64,000 nucleotides of DNA, taken from contig NZ_JAEVFI010000032.1 of the NCBI RefSeq assembly GCF_019303495.1, positions 66,814-130,813 on the forward strand, in the 5' to 3' direction. The stretch comes from Streptomyces sp. JJ66 (GTDB lineage: Bacteria; Actinomycetota; Actinomycetes; Streptomycetales; Streptomycetaceae). Shown piece after piece: positions 20,070 through 27,580 of the stretch (positions are counted from its first letter, which is position 1; each line of letters begins with the position of its first letter). The notes beneath the pieces were generated by a model. It was not told where the DNA came from. It ran no database searches and saw nothing but the letters and a program-made list of their open reading frames with translations. Made by a program: the position numbers and the translations under genes.

Positions 20070-20783
20070 TCAGCCCTTCAGCTTGTATCCGAAGCCACGG
20101 ACCGTCTCGATCCGGTGCTGCCCGACCTTCGCCCGCAGCCGCTGCACGTGGACGTCCACGACACGGCTGTCGCCGCCCCAGCCGTAGTCCCACACCCGCT
20201 CCAGCAGCCGCTCGCGCGAGAGCACGGTGCCGGGGGCGGCGCAGAACTCCAGCAGCAGCCGCATCTCGGTGGGGGTCAGCGGCACGGGGGTGCCCGAACG
20301 CCGCACCTCCATGCCGTCGGTGTCCACCTCCAGCTCACCGAAGCGCAGCACGCCGTCGGGCGGCTCCGGGGCGGCCGGACCGTCCGTGCCGCCCGCCGGT
20401 CCCGGCGCGCGGGAGTGCTGGAAGCGGCGCAGGACGGCACGGATGCGGGCGACGAGTACCGCGCCGTCGAACGGCTTGGTCACGTAATCGTCGGCGCCCG
20501 CCTCCAGACCGAGTACGACGTCGATGGGGTCGGCGCGCGCGGACAACATGATCACGGGCACGGTGGACTCGTCCCGGATGCGACGGCACAGGCTCACCCC
20601 GTCCAGGCCCGGCACCATCACGTCCAGCAGCGCCACGTCGGGCCGGTCGGCGCGGAACGCCGCCAGCCCGGCAAGGCCGTCGGAGGCGGCGGTCACCGTG
20701 AACCCGTCGCGCTCCAGGGTGAGCTGGAGCGCCTCGCGGATCACGTCGTCGTCCTCGACGAACAGCACGTGTGTTGCGGCCAC
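20070..20783 (-). CDS. cseB: CseB response regulator
   Basis: OmpR/PhoB-type regulator that activates sigE transcription when phosphorylated by CseC. The receiver domain (HVLFVEDDDVIREALQLTL) has the phospho-acceptor Asp in VALLDVMVPGLDG. The winged-helix effector begins near residue 140 (LTPTEMRLLLEF, RVVDVHVQRLRAKVG). I start at the GTG at 20783 because translation from there begins VAATHVLFVEDD, as in CseB proteins; the 10-codon upstream extension overlaps cseA. Tightly spaced with cseA (7 bp) and cseC (9 bp). Confidence 0.93.
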   Translation of the reverse strand: MAATHVLFVEDDDVIREALQLTLERDGFTVTAASDGLAGLAAFRADRPDVALLDVMVPGLDGVSLCRRIRDESTVPVIMLSARADPIDVVLGLEAGADDYVTKPFDGAVLVARIRAVLRRFQHSRAPGPAGGTDGPAAPEPPDGVLRFGELEVDTDGMEVRRSGTPVPLTPTEMRLLLEFCAAPGTVLSRERLLERVWDYGWGGDSRVVDVHVQRLRAKVGQHRIETVRGFGYKLKG

Positions 20784-20790
20784 GGTGCGC

Positions 20791-21537
20791 TCAGTCCTCC
20801 TCGCGCGGGTCACGGGACTTCTCGGCCCCGGGCTGGCTGCCGGTGGGCTCGGGGTACTCCTGGTAGACGCGGTCCAGCTCGTGGAAGCCGCCGTCGCGCC
20901 ACCGGTAGGTCACCACGTCCTCACCGGACGGGCAGCACAGCGCGTCGCCCGGCAGGTAGATCGGCTGGTGCAGGGTGAGGGCGTCGTCGGCGATCTCCGC
21001 GTAGGACGCGGTGCCCTCGTGGGCGAAGACGTTCCGCCACTCGCCCGGCGCCTGCTGCTGGTAGACGTACGAGCCCAGCCCGTGGCCGTCCGCGCAGGTG
21101 GAGACGTTGACCACCAGGTCAGCCGCCGCGTCTTCGCCCGTCAGCTGGCCGTAGGCGATGTCGATGGGCCAGGCGTCCGCCACGCAGGGGCTCAGCCCCT
21201 CCTTCACCTCGCGGCCGACGGCCGGATCGCCTTTGAGCAGCGAGACGACCTCCACCTCCTCGTCCGCTCCGGGTGGGGAGACCGGAGCGGCCACCGTCGC
21301 CGACGGGTCGGCCGAGCGCGGCGCCTCCGGTTCGGCGGGCGCGGCGGGCTCGTCCTCGCCGCTCGCCCCTGGCGACGGGGTAGCCGCTGGCAGCGGGCTG
21401 GCCTGCGAGCTGGTGTCCGCCTCGCCGCCGTCCGCCTGCTCGACCCGCACCCCGCCCCCGGCCGCGCAGCCGCTCAGCACGAACACGAGCAGCCCCAGCG
21501 TGACGAGCGCCCAGGCGAGCGTCACCGTGGGACGCAT
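20791..21537 (-). CDS. cseA: CseA lipoprotein, modulator of the SigE system
   Basis: Predicted lipoprotein. A hydrophobic signal segment (VTLAWALVTLGLLVFVL) ends in the lipobox LSGC with the lipid-bearing Cys near residue 24. An Ala/Pro/Glu linker follows, and then an ordered domain from about residue 110. In S. coelicolor CseA dampens SigE activity. I start at the ATG at 21537 just before the signal sequence. The frame stays open upstream through a 21-bp tandem repeat into sigE, so an Arg/Pro-rich cytoplasmic extension is possible but would be unusual for a lipoprotein. Confidence 0.85.
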   Translation of the reverse strand: MRPTVTLAWALVTLGLLVFVLSGCAAGGGVRVEQADGGEADTSSQASPLPAATPSPGASGEDEPAAPAEPEAPRSADPSATVAAPVSPPGADEEVEVVSLLKGDPAVGREVKEGLSPCVADAWPIDIAYGQLTGEDAAADLVVNVSTCADGHGLGSYVYQQQAPGEWRNVFAHEGTASYAEIADDALTLHQPIYLPGDALCCPSGEDVVTYRWRDGGFHELDRVYQEYPEPTGSQPGAEKSRDPREED

Positions 21538-21550
21538 CCCAGGCCGCACC

Positions 21551-21655
21551 GGGCGGGCGCCGGGCCTGGACGGGCGGGCGCCGGACCGAACCGGACGGGC
21601 GCCGGACCGCACCGGGCGGGCGCCGGACCGCACCGGACGGGCGCCGGGCAGCGTC
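21551..21655 (-). repeat. 21-bp tandem repeat (about 5 copies) between sigE and cseA
   Basis: Units begin at 21551, 21572, 21593, 21614 and 21635, each containing CGGGCGCCGG. On the minus strand they read as GARPVRS heptads in the cseA frame. The last copy abuts the sigE stop codon. Confidence 0.85.
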
Positions 21656-22235
21656 AGGCCGCGCACACCGCGCGGTTTCGCTCCGGACGCCGCCCGCTCG
21701 TGCGCTCCCGCTGTGAACCCTGCTCGCACTGCTCCCTGCTCTCCAGCTCCGCACGCAGCCGGGCCAGCGCCCGGTGCAGCGTGCTCTTCACCGTGCCCGG
21801 GGACATGCCAAGCGCCTCGGCCGTCTCCTCGGTGCTCATCTGCTCCCAGTGGCGCAGCAGGACCACGCTGCGCTGCTTGGGCGCGAGCACGCCGAGAATG
21901 TCAGCCAACAGGGCCCGATCGGCGTGCTGGCCGAACCGGTCCTCGTCGGTGGCGACCTCCGGCAGCGTGTCCGTCGGCACCTCCTGGAGCCGCCGGGAGC
22001 GCCACCACTCGGTCCGTGTGTTGATCATCACACGGCGGAGGTAGGCGTCGGCCAGCGACTTGTCCTCGATGCCGTCCCATTTTCCCAGAGTCCGTACGAG
22101 TGCCGTCTGCAGGAGGTCCTGGGCGTCGGCGGGGTCGGGCACCAGGCGCCGCGCACTGCGCAGCAGCGCGTCCTGGCGGCTGCGCACGTAGGTTTCGAAG
22201 GACTCGAAACTGGTCAGATTGTCGTGCGGCGTCAC
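21654..22235 (-). CDS. sigE: ECF sigma factor SigE
   Basis: Extracytoplasmic-function sigma factor for cell-envelope stress genes. Region 2 includes DAQDLLQTALVRTLGKWDG (about residues 37-55), and YLRRVMINTRTEWWR is the conserved end of sigma2. Region 4 contains LGMSPGTVKSTLHRAL near residue 145. The C-terminal 25 residues are basic. The GTG start has GGGGAGG just upstream. It heads the sigE-cseABC operon, whose only anti-sigma-like control is the CseBC two-component input, as known for Streptomyces. Confidence 0.94.
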   Translation of the reverse strand: MTPHDNLTSFESFETYVRSRQDALLRSARRLVPDPADAQDLLQTALVRTLGKWDGIEDKSLADAYLRRVMINTRTEWWRSRRLQEVPTDTLPEVATDEDRFGQHADRALLADILGVLAPKQRSVVLLRHWEQMSTEETAEALGMSPGTVKSTLHRALARLRAELESREQCEQGSQRERTSGRRPERNRAVCAA

Positions 22236-22370
22236 TTCGCCTCCCCATGGTTCGCCGGGCGTCCTCGTTCGTACGCTGACGACGGTAGGGAGGCGGTGTT
22301 GCGCGACCGCGCCGTGCGCGGCACGGGCCTCAGGCGGAATGCCATCGGTTATGTAACAGCGCGAGGTGTT

Positions 22371-22407
22371 GCCCCTGACCCGGCCGCAGGCGGGGAGGGT
22401 CAGGGGC
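22371..22407. terminator. Terminator hairpin downstream of mutY
   Basis: GCCCCTGACCC (22371-22381) pairs perfectly with GGGTCAGGGGC (22397-22407) around a 15-nt loop. It separates mutY from the sigE operon on the same strand, so sigE must have its own promoter in 22236-22370. Confidence 0.75.
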
Positions 22408-22433
22408 GAGTGCGTCAGGTCGGCAAAGGGCGG

Positions 22434-23438
22434 TCAGGCCGGCAAGCGGTAGGTGCCGTCGGCCAGTGGCTCGACCAGGCCGTCCGCGACGAGCCCGTCC
22501 AGCGCCCGGGCCCGCTGCGCCGCGTCGGCCCACACCGCGTCCAGCGCGCCCTGTCGCACCGGTCCGTCGGCGTCGCGCAGCACCGCGAGCAGCTTCCCGC
22601 GCACCTGCCGGTCCGTCCCGGCGTACGTCTGCCCCCGCCGTGGCGGACCGTCGTGCGGCGGCGACCCGGCCAGCCGCCAGGCACACCGCCCGGCGATCGG
22701 GCACCGCGCGCACTCCGGTGAGCGGGCCGTGCACACCAGCGCGCCCAGCTCCATCGTCGCCGCCGCCCAGCGCGCCGCCGTGGCCTCGGCCTCGGGCAGC
22801 ACCGCCCGCGCCAGCTGGCGTTCGGCGGCGGTCGTGGCGTTCGGCGGGTACTGGGTGCCGGTGAGGGCACGGGCGAACACGCGCCGCACGTTGGTGTCGA
22901 GCACGGCGTGCCGCTTGCCGTAGGCGAAGGAGGCCACGGCGGCGGCCGTGTACTCGCCGACGCCGGGCAGCGCGAGCAGCTGCGCGTGCTCGGCCGGGAC
23001 GTCGCCGCCGTGCCGTTCCGCTATGGCGGCGGCCGCCCCGTGCAGCCGCAGCGCCCGGCGCGGATAGCCCAGCCGCCCCCAGGCGCGAACCGCCTCACCG
23101 GGTGACTCGGCGGCCAGGTCGGCGGGGCGCGGCCAGCGGGCGAGCCACTGCTCGTAGACGGGCAGCACACGGCTGACCGGCGTCTGCTGGAGCATGAACT
23201 CGCTGACCATGACGCCCCAGGCGCCCGCTTCGGGCCGGCGCCAGGGCAGGTCCCTGGCGTGGGCGTCGAACCAGTCGATGACAAGACCGTGCAGCGCGGT
23301 AGCGCTGGGCTCCGGGGACGCGGAAGGGGCCGGGGCCCCGGTCTCGGCCGGGCTCTCGGGCCCCGCTTCGGGTCCGGCCCCGGCTCCGGTCTCGGGTCCG
23401 CTCTCGGGTTCGGTGGTGGTCTCGGTGGTGGCAGTCAT
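22434..23438 (-). CDS. mutY: A/G-specific adenine DNA glycosylase
   Basis: Base-excision enzyme removing adenine mispaired with 8-oxoguanine. The catalytic Glu80 lies in SEFMLQQTPVSR, the helix-hairpin-helix is LPGVGEYTAAAVASF (157-171) and the catalytic Asp is Asp181 in VLDTNV. The [4Fe-4S] ligands are Cys236, Cys243, Cys246 and Cys252 (CX6CX2CX5C). The NUDIX-like recognition domain of E. coli MutY is replaced by a short C-terminal region of about 80 residues. The first 48 residues are a Thr/Pro/Glu/Gly tail, probably disordered. Confidence 0.93.
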   Translation of the reverse strand: MTATTETTTEPESGPETGAGAGPEAGPESPAETGAPAPSASPEPSATALHGLVIDWFDAHARDLPWRRPEAGAWGVMVSEFMLQQTPVSRVLPVYEQWLARWPRPADLAAESPGEAVRAWGRLGYPRRALRLHGAAAAIAERHGGDVPAEHAQLLALPGVGEYTAAAVASFAYGKRHAVLDTNVRRVFARALTGTQYPPNATTAAERQLARAVLPEAEATAARWAAATMELGALVCTARSPECARCPIAGRCAWRLAGSPPHDGPPRRGQTYAGTDRQVRGKLLAVLRDADGPVRQGALDAVWADAAQRARALDGLVADGLVEPLADGTYRLPA

Positions 23439-23627
23439 GACCCCACGATCCTGGCACGGCGGGCGGTGAGCCGGAAACGCCGCGCGTCGTCACCGCAACG
23501 CGAGGGGCCGCGTTGCGGCAAGCGGCGGAGCGCGGGAGGGGTGTGAGCCGGATTCTGATACGAAAAGTTGTCTGACGCACCGGCGGGTACGGCCAGTCGA
23601 GTGGCTGAAGTCTCGTAAGGTTTCCGC

Positions 23628-24476
23628 GTGGGATCACTGCGCAATCCGATCGGGCCGCTCCCCTCCTCCATCTACTGGCGCCGGAGGGCCGTTGCGCTGG
23701 CCCTGCTCCTGCTGCTCGTCGCGCTCGTGGTGTGGCTGTTCACCGGCTTCGGCGGCGACGGCGACCAGCGCGGCCAGGCGGACGGCGGTGCGGACGGGAA
23801 GGGCGGCGCGTCCAGCCCGATCACTCCCGGCCCGAGCGCCACCGAGTCGCTGCCCGACAACCGTCCCGGCGGCCGCGAGGAGGCCGACGGCGGCGCGGAC
23901 GGCGGCTCCAGCGCCAGCGGTGGCGCGGGCGGCAGCGCATCCGGCTCCGGTGACGGCTCCGGCGGAGGCGACGCGGGCGGCAGCGGCTCCGGTGGTGGCT
24001 CCGGTGACGGCTCCGGCGGAAGCGACGCGGGCGGGAGCGAGAGCGCCGACGGCGGGACCGGCGCCGGTGGCGGCCTGCCCGTCTGCACGTCTGCCGTGGC
24101 CACACTGAGCCTGAAGAGCGCGGAGAACACCTACGCGCCCGGCGAGCGGCCCGAACTGCGCATCACGGTGGACAACGGCGGTGCGGCGGACTGCCGGGTG
24201 GGCGTGGGGCCGCGCCAGGCGATCCTCACCATCACGGACGCCGAGGACGAGACGGTGTGGTCCTCCGAGCACTGCGACTCCGAGGGCAAAGCGGCCACGA
24301 TGCGGGTACCGGCCGGCCAGAGCGTCACCCACACCGTGGAGTGGGACCGCAGGGGCAGCGCCCCGGACTGCCCCAAGGGCGCGCGCGACGCGGCCGCCCC
24401 GGGCACCTACCTGGCCGAGGTGGACCTCCCCGGCCTCGGCACCGCCCAGATCTCCTTCGTCCTCGCCAAGGACTGA
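23628..24476 (+). CDS. Membrane-anchored protein with Gly/Ser spacer and extracellular beta domain
   Basis: Basic N-terminus then one membrane helix (about 20-42, VALALLLLLVALVVWLF), an approximately 100-residue Gly/Ser/Asp spacer, and a folded domain from about residue 150. The domain resembles immunoglobulin-like or DUF4232-like fragments (YAPGERPELRITVDNGG, then three further Cys). Four Cys in the domain could form disulfides outside the cell. A TAAGGT -10 (23616-23621) ends 6 nt before the GTG, implying a leaderless mRNA. It sits between mutY and disA; role unknown. Confidence 0.78.
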   Translation: MGSLRNPIGPLPSSIYWRRRAVALALLLLLVALVVWLFTGFGGDGDQRGQADGGADGKGGASSPITPGPSATESLPDNRPGGREEADGGADGGSSASGGAGGSASGSGDGSGGGDAGGSGSGGGSGDGSGGSDAGGSESADGGTGAGGGLPVCTSAVATLSLKSAENTYAPGERPELRITVDNGGAADCRVGVGPRQAILTITDAEDETVWSSEHCDSEGKAATMRVPAGQSVTHTVEWDRRGSAPDCPKGARDAAAPGTYLAEVDLPGLGTAQISFVLAKD

Positions 24477-24543
24477 CGCGCCCCGCCGCCTCACAGAGCC
24501 GACGACAGGCACCCCGGCGTCCGCCCACCCGGCCCGGTATCCG

Positions 24544-24582
24544 CCCGGCCCGCGTCACCCGGCCCGCGTCACCCGGCCCGCG
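24544..24582. repeat. 14-bp tandem repeat (2.8 copies)
   Basis: CCCGGCCCGCGTCA is repeated at 24544-24557 and 24558-24571, with a partial third copy, in the short gap between convergent genes. Confidence 0.75.
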
Positions 24583-24595
24583 CCGCCCGGCGGTG

Positions 24596-25693
24596 TCAGA
24601 CGTAGCGTTCCAGGATGGAGGACTCCGCGAGGCGGGAGAGGCCCTCGCGGACCGAGCGGGCGCGGGCTTCGCCGACGCCGTCCACCATCTGGAGGTCGTC
24701 CACGCTCGCCGCCAGCAGCTTCTGGAGCCCGCCGAAGTGCTCCACCAGCCGCTCGATGACGGTGTTCGGCAGCCGTGGCACCTTGGCCAGCAGGCGGAAC
24801 CCGCGCGGGGAGACGGCCGAGTCCAGCGTCTCGGGGGCGCCGCTGTAGCCCAGCGCCCGGGCCACGGTGGACAGTTCGAGCAGCTCGGAGTGGGTGAGGC
24901 GGTCCAGCTCGGTGAGCGCGCTGCCGACCGTGCGGCCCCGCTTGCCGGAGGGCTGCGGCACGTAGTCGCGCGCCACCAGCTCCCGTTCGGGCTCGACGCC
25001 CGCGATCAGCTCGTCCAGCTGGAGTGAGAGCAGCCGCCCGTCGGTGCCCAGCTCCACCACGTACTCGGCGATCTCGGTGGCGATGCGGCGCACCATCTCC
25101 AGCCGCTGCGCGACCGCCGAGACGTCGCGCACCGTCACCAGGTCCTCGATCTCCAGCGCGGACAGCGTGCCCGCCACCTCGTCCAGCCGCAGCTTGTAGC
25201 GCTCCAAAGTGGCTAGCGCCTGGTTCGCGCGGGAGAGGATCGCCGCCGAGTCCTCCAGCACCCGCCGGTGGCCGTTGACGTAGAGCGCGATCAGCCGCAT
25301 CGACTGGCTGACGGAGACCACCGGGAAGCCCGTCTGGATGGAGACCCGCTGGGCCGTGCGGTGCCGCGTGCCGGTCTCCTCGGTGGGGATCGACGCGTCC
25401 GGCACGAGCTGCACGCCCGCGCGGACGATCTTGGTGATGTCCTTGTCCAGCACCAGCGCCCCGTCGAGCTTGCACAGCTCCCGCAGCCGGGTCGCGGAGA
25501 ACTCCACGTCCAGCACGAAGCCGCCGCTGCACAGCGGCTCCACCGTGCGGTCCATGCCGAGGACGATGAGCCCGCCGGTGTTGCCGCGCAGCACGCGCTC
25601 CAAGCCGTCGCGCAGCGCGGTGCCCGGAGCGACCGCGCTGAGTGAGGCACGCAACAGCTTGTCGGCGGCTCCGGCCCGGTCGGTGGGTGCCAC
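24596..25693 (-). CDS. disA: Diadenylate cyclase / DNA integrity scanning protein DisA
   Basis: Makes cyclic di-AMP from two ATP while scanning DNA, with activity falling at branched structures. The DAC domain has the diagnostic DGA (residues 77-79) and RHR (110-112) motifs. A coiled linker follows, and the C-terminal helix-hairpin-helix domain includes VDDLQMVDGVGEARARSV. Length (365 aa) is typical. It lies 84 bp downstream of radA on the same strand, the conserved radA-disA pairing. AAGGAG lies just upstream of its GTG start. Confidence 0.95.
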   Translation of the reverse strand: MAPTDRAGAADKLLRASLSAVAPGTALRDGLERVLRGNTGGLIVLGMDRTVEPLCSGGFVLDVEFSATRLRELCKLDGALVLDKDITKIVRAGVQLVPDASIPTEETGTRHRTAQRVSIQTGFPVVSVSQSMRLIALYVNGHRRVLEDSAAILSRANQALATLERYKLRLDEVAGTLSALEIEDLVTVRDVSAVAQRLEMVRRIATEIAEYVVELGTDGRLLSLQLDELIAGVEPERELVARDYVPQPSGKRGRTVGSALTELDRLTHSELLELSTVARALGYSGAPETLDSAVSPRGFRLLAKVPRLPNTVIERLVEHFGGLQKLLAASVDDLQMVDGVGEARARSVREGLSRLAESSILERYV

Positions 25694-25777
25694 GGCGCTC
25701 CTTCGGTCGTGCCTGGTTCCGGCGAGGGTCGTACGTACGGGCGAGACCAGGGCAAAGTCTACCGGCGGCGCCGGGGC

Positions 25778-27166
25778 TCAGGCCCGCGCGTTCTTCGGCG
25801 GCAGCGCGCGCAGGGCGTCGCCTATGTCGGCCACCTCCAGCACCCGCATGCCCGCGGGCACCCGGCCCGGGTCCGCGGGCACCAGCGCGTGGGTGAAACC
25901 GAGGCGGGCGGCCTCACTCAGCCGCCGCTGCACGCCCGTCACCCGGCGCACCTCACCGGCGAGCCCCACCTCACCGATCGCCACCAGGTTCTTCGGCAGC
26001 GGGGTGTCGATCGCGGCGCTGGCCAGGGCGAGCGCCACGGCCAGGTCGGCGGCGGGCTCCGACAGCCGCACGCCGCCGACCGTCGCGCTGTAGATGTCCC
26101 GCTTGCCGAGCGCGTTGATCCGGCCGCGCTGCTCCAGCACCGCGAGCATCATCGACACCCGCGAGTTCTCCAGGCCCGACGTGGTGCGCCGGGGCGAGGG
26201 GATCTGCGTGTCCACCGTCAGCGCCTGCACCTCGGCCACCAGCGGGCGGCGGCCCTCCAGCGTCACCGTCAGACAGGTGCCGGGGACGGGCTCGTCGCGC
26301 CGGGTGAGGAACAGGCCCGACGGGTCGGCCAGGCCCGTGATGCCCTCGTCGTGCAGCTCGAAGCAGCCCACCTCGTCCGTCGCGCCGTAGCGGTTCTTCA
26401 CGCCGCGTACCAGCCGCAGCCGCGCGTGCCGGTCACCCTCGAAGTGCAGCACCACATCCACCAGGTGCTCCAGCAGGCGCGGGCCGGCGATCGCCCCGTC
26501 CTTGGTGACGTGGCCCACCAGCAGCGTGGCCATGCCGCGTTCCTTGGACGCCCGGATCAGCGCCCCGGCCACCTCGCGCACCTGGGCCATGCCGCCGGGC
26601 GCGCCGTCGATCTCCGGGGAGGCGACCGTCTGCACCGAGTCCAGCACCAGCAGGGAGGGTTTCACGTCGTCCAGGTGGCCGAGCACCGCCGACAGGTCCG
26701 TCTCGGCGGCCAGGTACAGGTGCTCGTCGAGCGCGCCGATCCGGTCCGCCCGCATGCGGACCTGGCCCGCCGACTCCTCGCCGGTGACGTAGAGCGTGTG
26801 CCGCCCCGCCCCGGCCGCCTTCGCCGCGACGTCCAGCAGCAGCGTGGACTTGCCCACGCCCGGCTCCCCGGCCAGCAGTACCACCGCGCCGGGCACCAGC
26901 CCACCGCCCAGCACCCGGTCCAGCTCCGGGACGCCGGTCGCGCGGGCGGCGGCCTGCCGGGCGTCCACCTGGCCGATCGGCAGCGCGGGCGCGCTCACCC
27001 GGCCCGGCGCCGTCGTCCGCACGCCGCCGCTGGCGGCGCCCAGTTCCTCGATGGTGTTCCACGCCTGGCACTCGTGGCAGCGGCCGAGCCACTTGGGCGT
27101 GGCCCAGCCGCACTCGGAGCAGCGGTAGGTGGGGCGGTCCTTCGCGGACGACTTGCGGGCAGCCAT
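25778..27166 (-). CDS. radA: DNA repair protein RadA (Sms)
   Basis: RecA-like ATPase that processes recombination intermediates. The N-terminal zinc finger uses Cys16, Cys19, Cys30 and Cys33 (CSECG...CHEC). Walker A is GEPGVGKST, the RadA-specific KNRYG motif is present, and a Lon-like C-terminal domain follows. I start at the ATG at 27166 (462 aa): a TACCGT -10 on the minus strand (27174-27179) ends 7 nt before it, indicating a leaderless mRNA. The frame remains open far upstream, but that stretch lacks protein character. Confidence 0.95.
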   Translation of the reverse strand: MAARKSSAKDRPTYRCSECGWATPKWLGRCHECQAWNTIEELGAASGGVRTTAPGRVSAPALPIGQVDARQAAARATGVPELDRVLGGGLVPGAVVLLAGEPGVGKSTLLLDVAAKAAGAGRHTLYVTGEESAGQVRMRADRIGALDEHLYLAAETDLSAVLGHLDDVKPSLLVLDSVQTVASPEIDGAPGGMAQVREVAGALIRASKERGMATLLVGHVTKDGAIAGPRLLEHLVDVVLHFEGDRHARLRLVRGVKNRYGATDEVGCFELHDEGITGLADPSGLFLTRRDEPVPGTCLTVTLEGRRPLVAEVQALTVDTQIPSPRRTTSGLENSRVSMMLAVLEQRGRINALGKRDIYSATVGGVRLSEPAADLAVALALASAAIDTPLPKNLVAIGEVGLAGEVRRVTGVQRRLSEAARLGFTHALVPADPGRVPAGMRVLEVADIGDALRALPPKNARA

Positions 27167-27221
27167 GGCGCTCACGGTAGCGGCGGCCACCGACAGCGCG
27201 GGCGGCGCCGGTGCGGTGGGC

Positions 27222-27237
27222 GTTGCGCATGCGCAAC
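27222..27237. promoter_or_regulatory. 16-bp perfect palindrome upstream of radA
   Basis: GTTGCGCATGCGCAAC is an exact palindrome 56 bp before the radA start, a position suited to a dimeric regulator. The cognate factor is unknown. It lies in the 414-bp radA/sigma-like gene gap. Confidence 0.5.
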
Positions 27238-27500
27238 CCCCGCGCGCCGGGTCGGCCGGGCGCAGCCGGGCAGTCCCTGGGTGGGATGGGGGCTGTGCGG
27301 TGGCGGACGGGCGGCCCGAAGGCGGGCCATCCGAAAGCACACCGGGGCTACCCGGAGGCGCCCCGGTGTGGTCGGGGGAGGGGCTGATGCTGTTCGGCGG
27401 GCGGTTCGGTGCCGACCCGGGCGCGCACCCCGCCGGGGCGCCCGGTTCGTGCGGTGGGGCGGGCTGGAGGGGATCGCCGGAGGCGGCGCGTCCTCTATCG

Positions 27501-27517
27501 AGTGAGATCGCATCACC
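27501..27517. promoter_or_regulatory. BldD-like box AGTGA-N7-TCACC
   Basis: AGTGA (27501-27505) and TCACC (27513-27517) match the BldD operator half-sites known from Streptomyces. It overlaps the left arm of a 9-bp inverted repeat (27515-27523 with 27539-27547) and lies about 64 bp before the next gene. Confidence 0.45.
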
Positions 27518-27580
27518 CGTCCGTGTTAACTCTGCTCGCGGACGGGTGGTTTGCGCTCCGGAGCCGCCTACCGTCACCGG

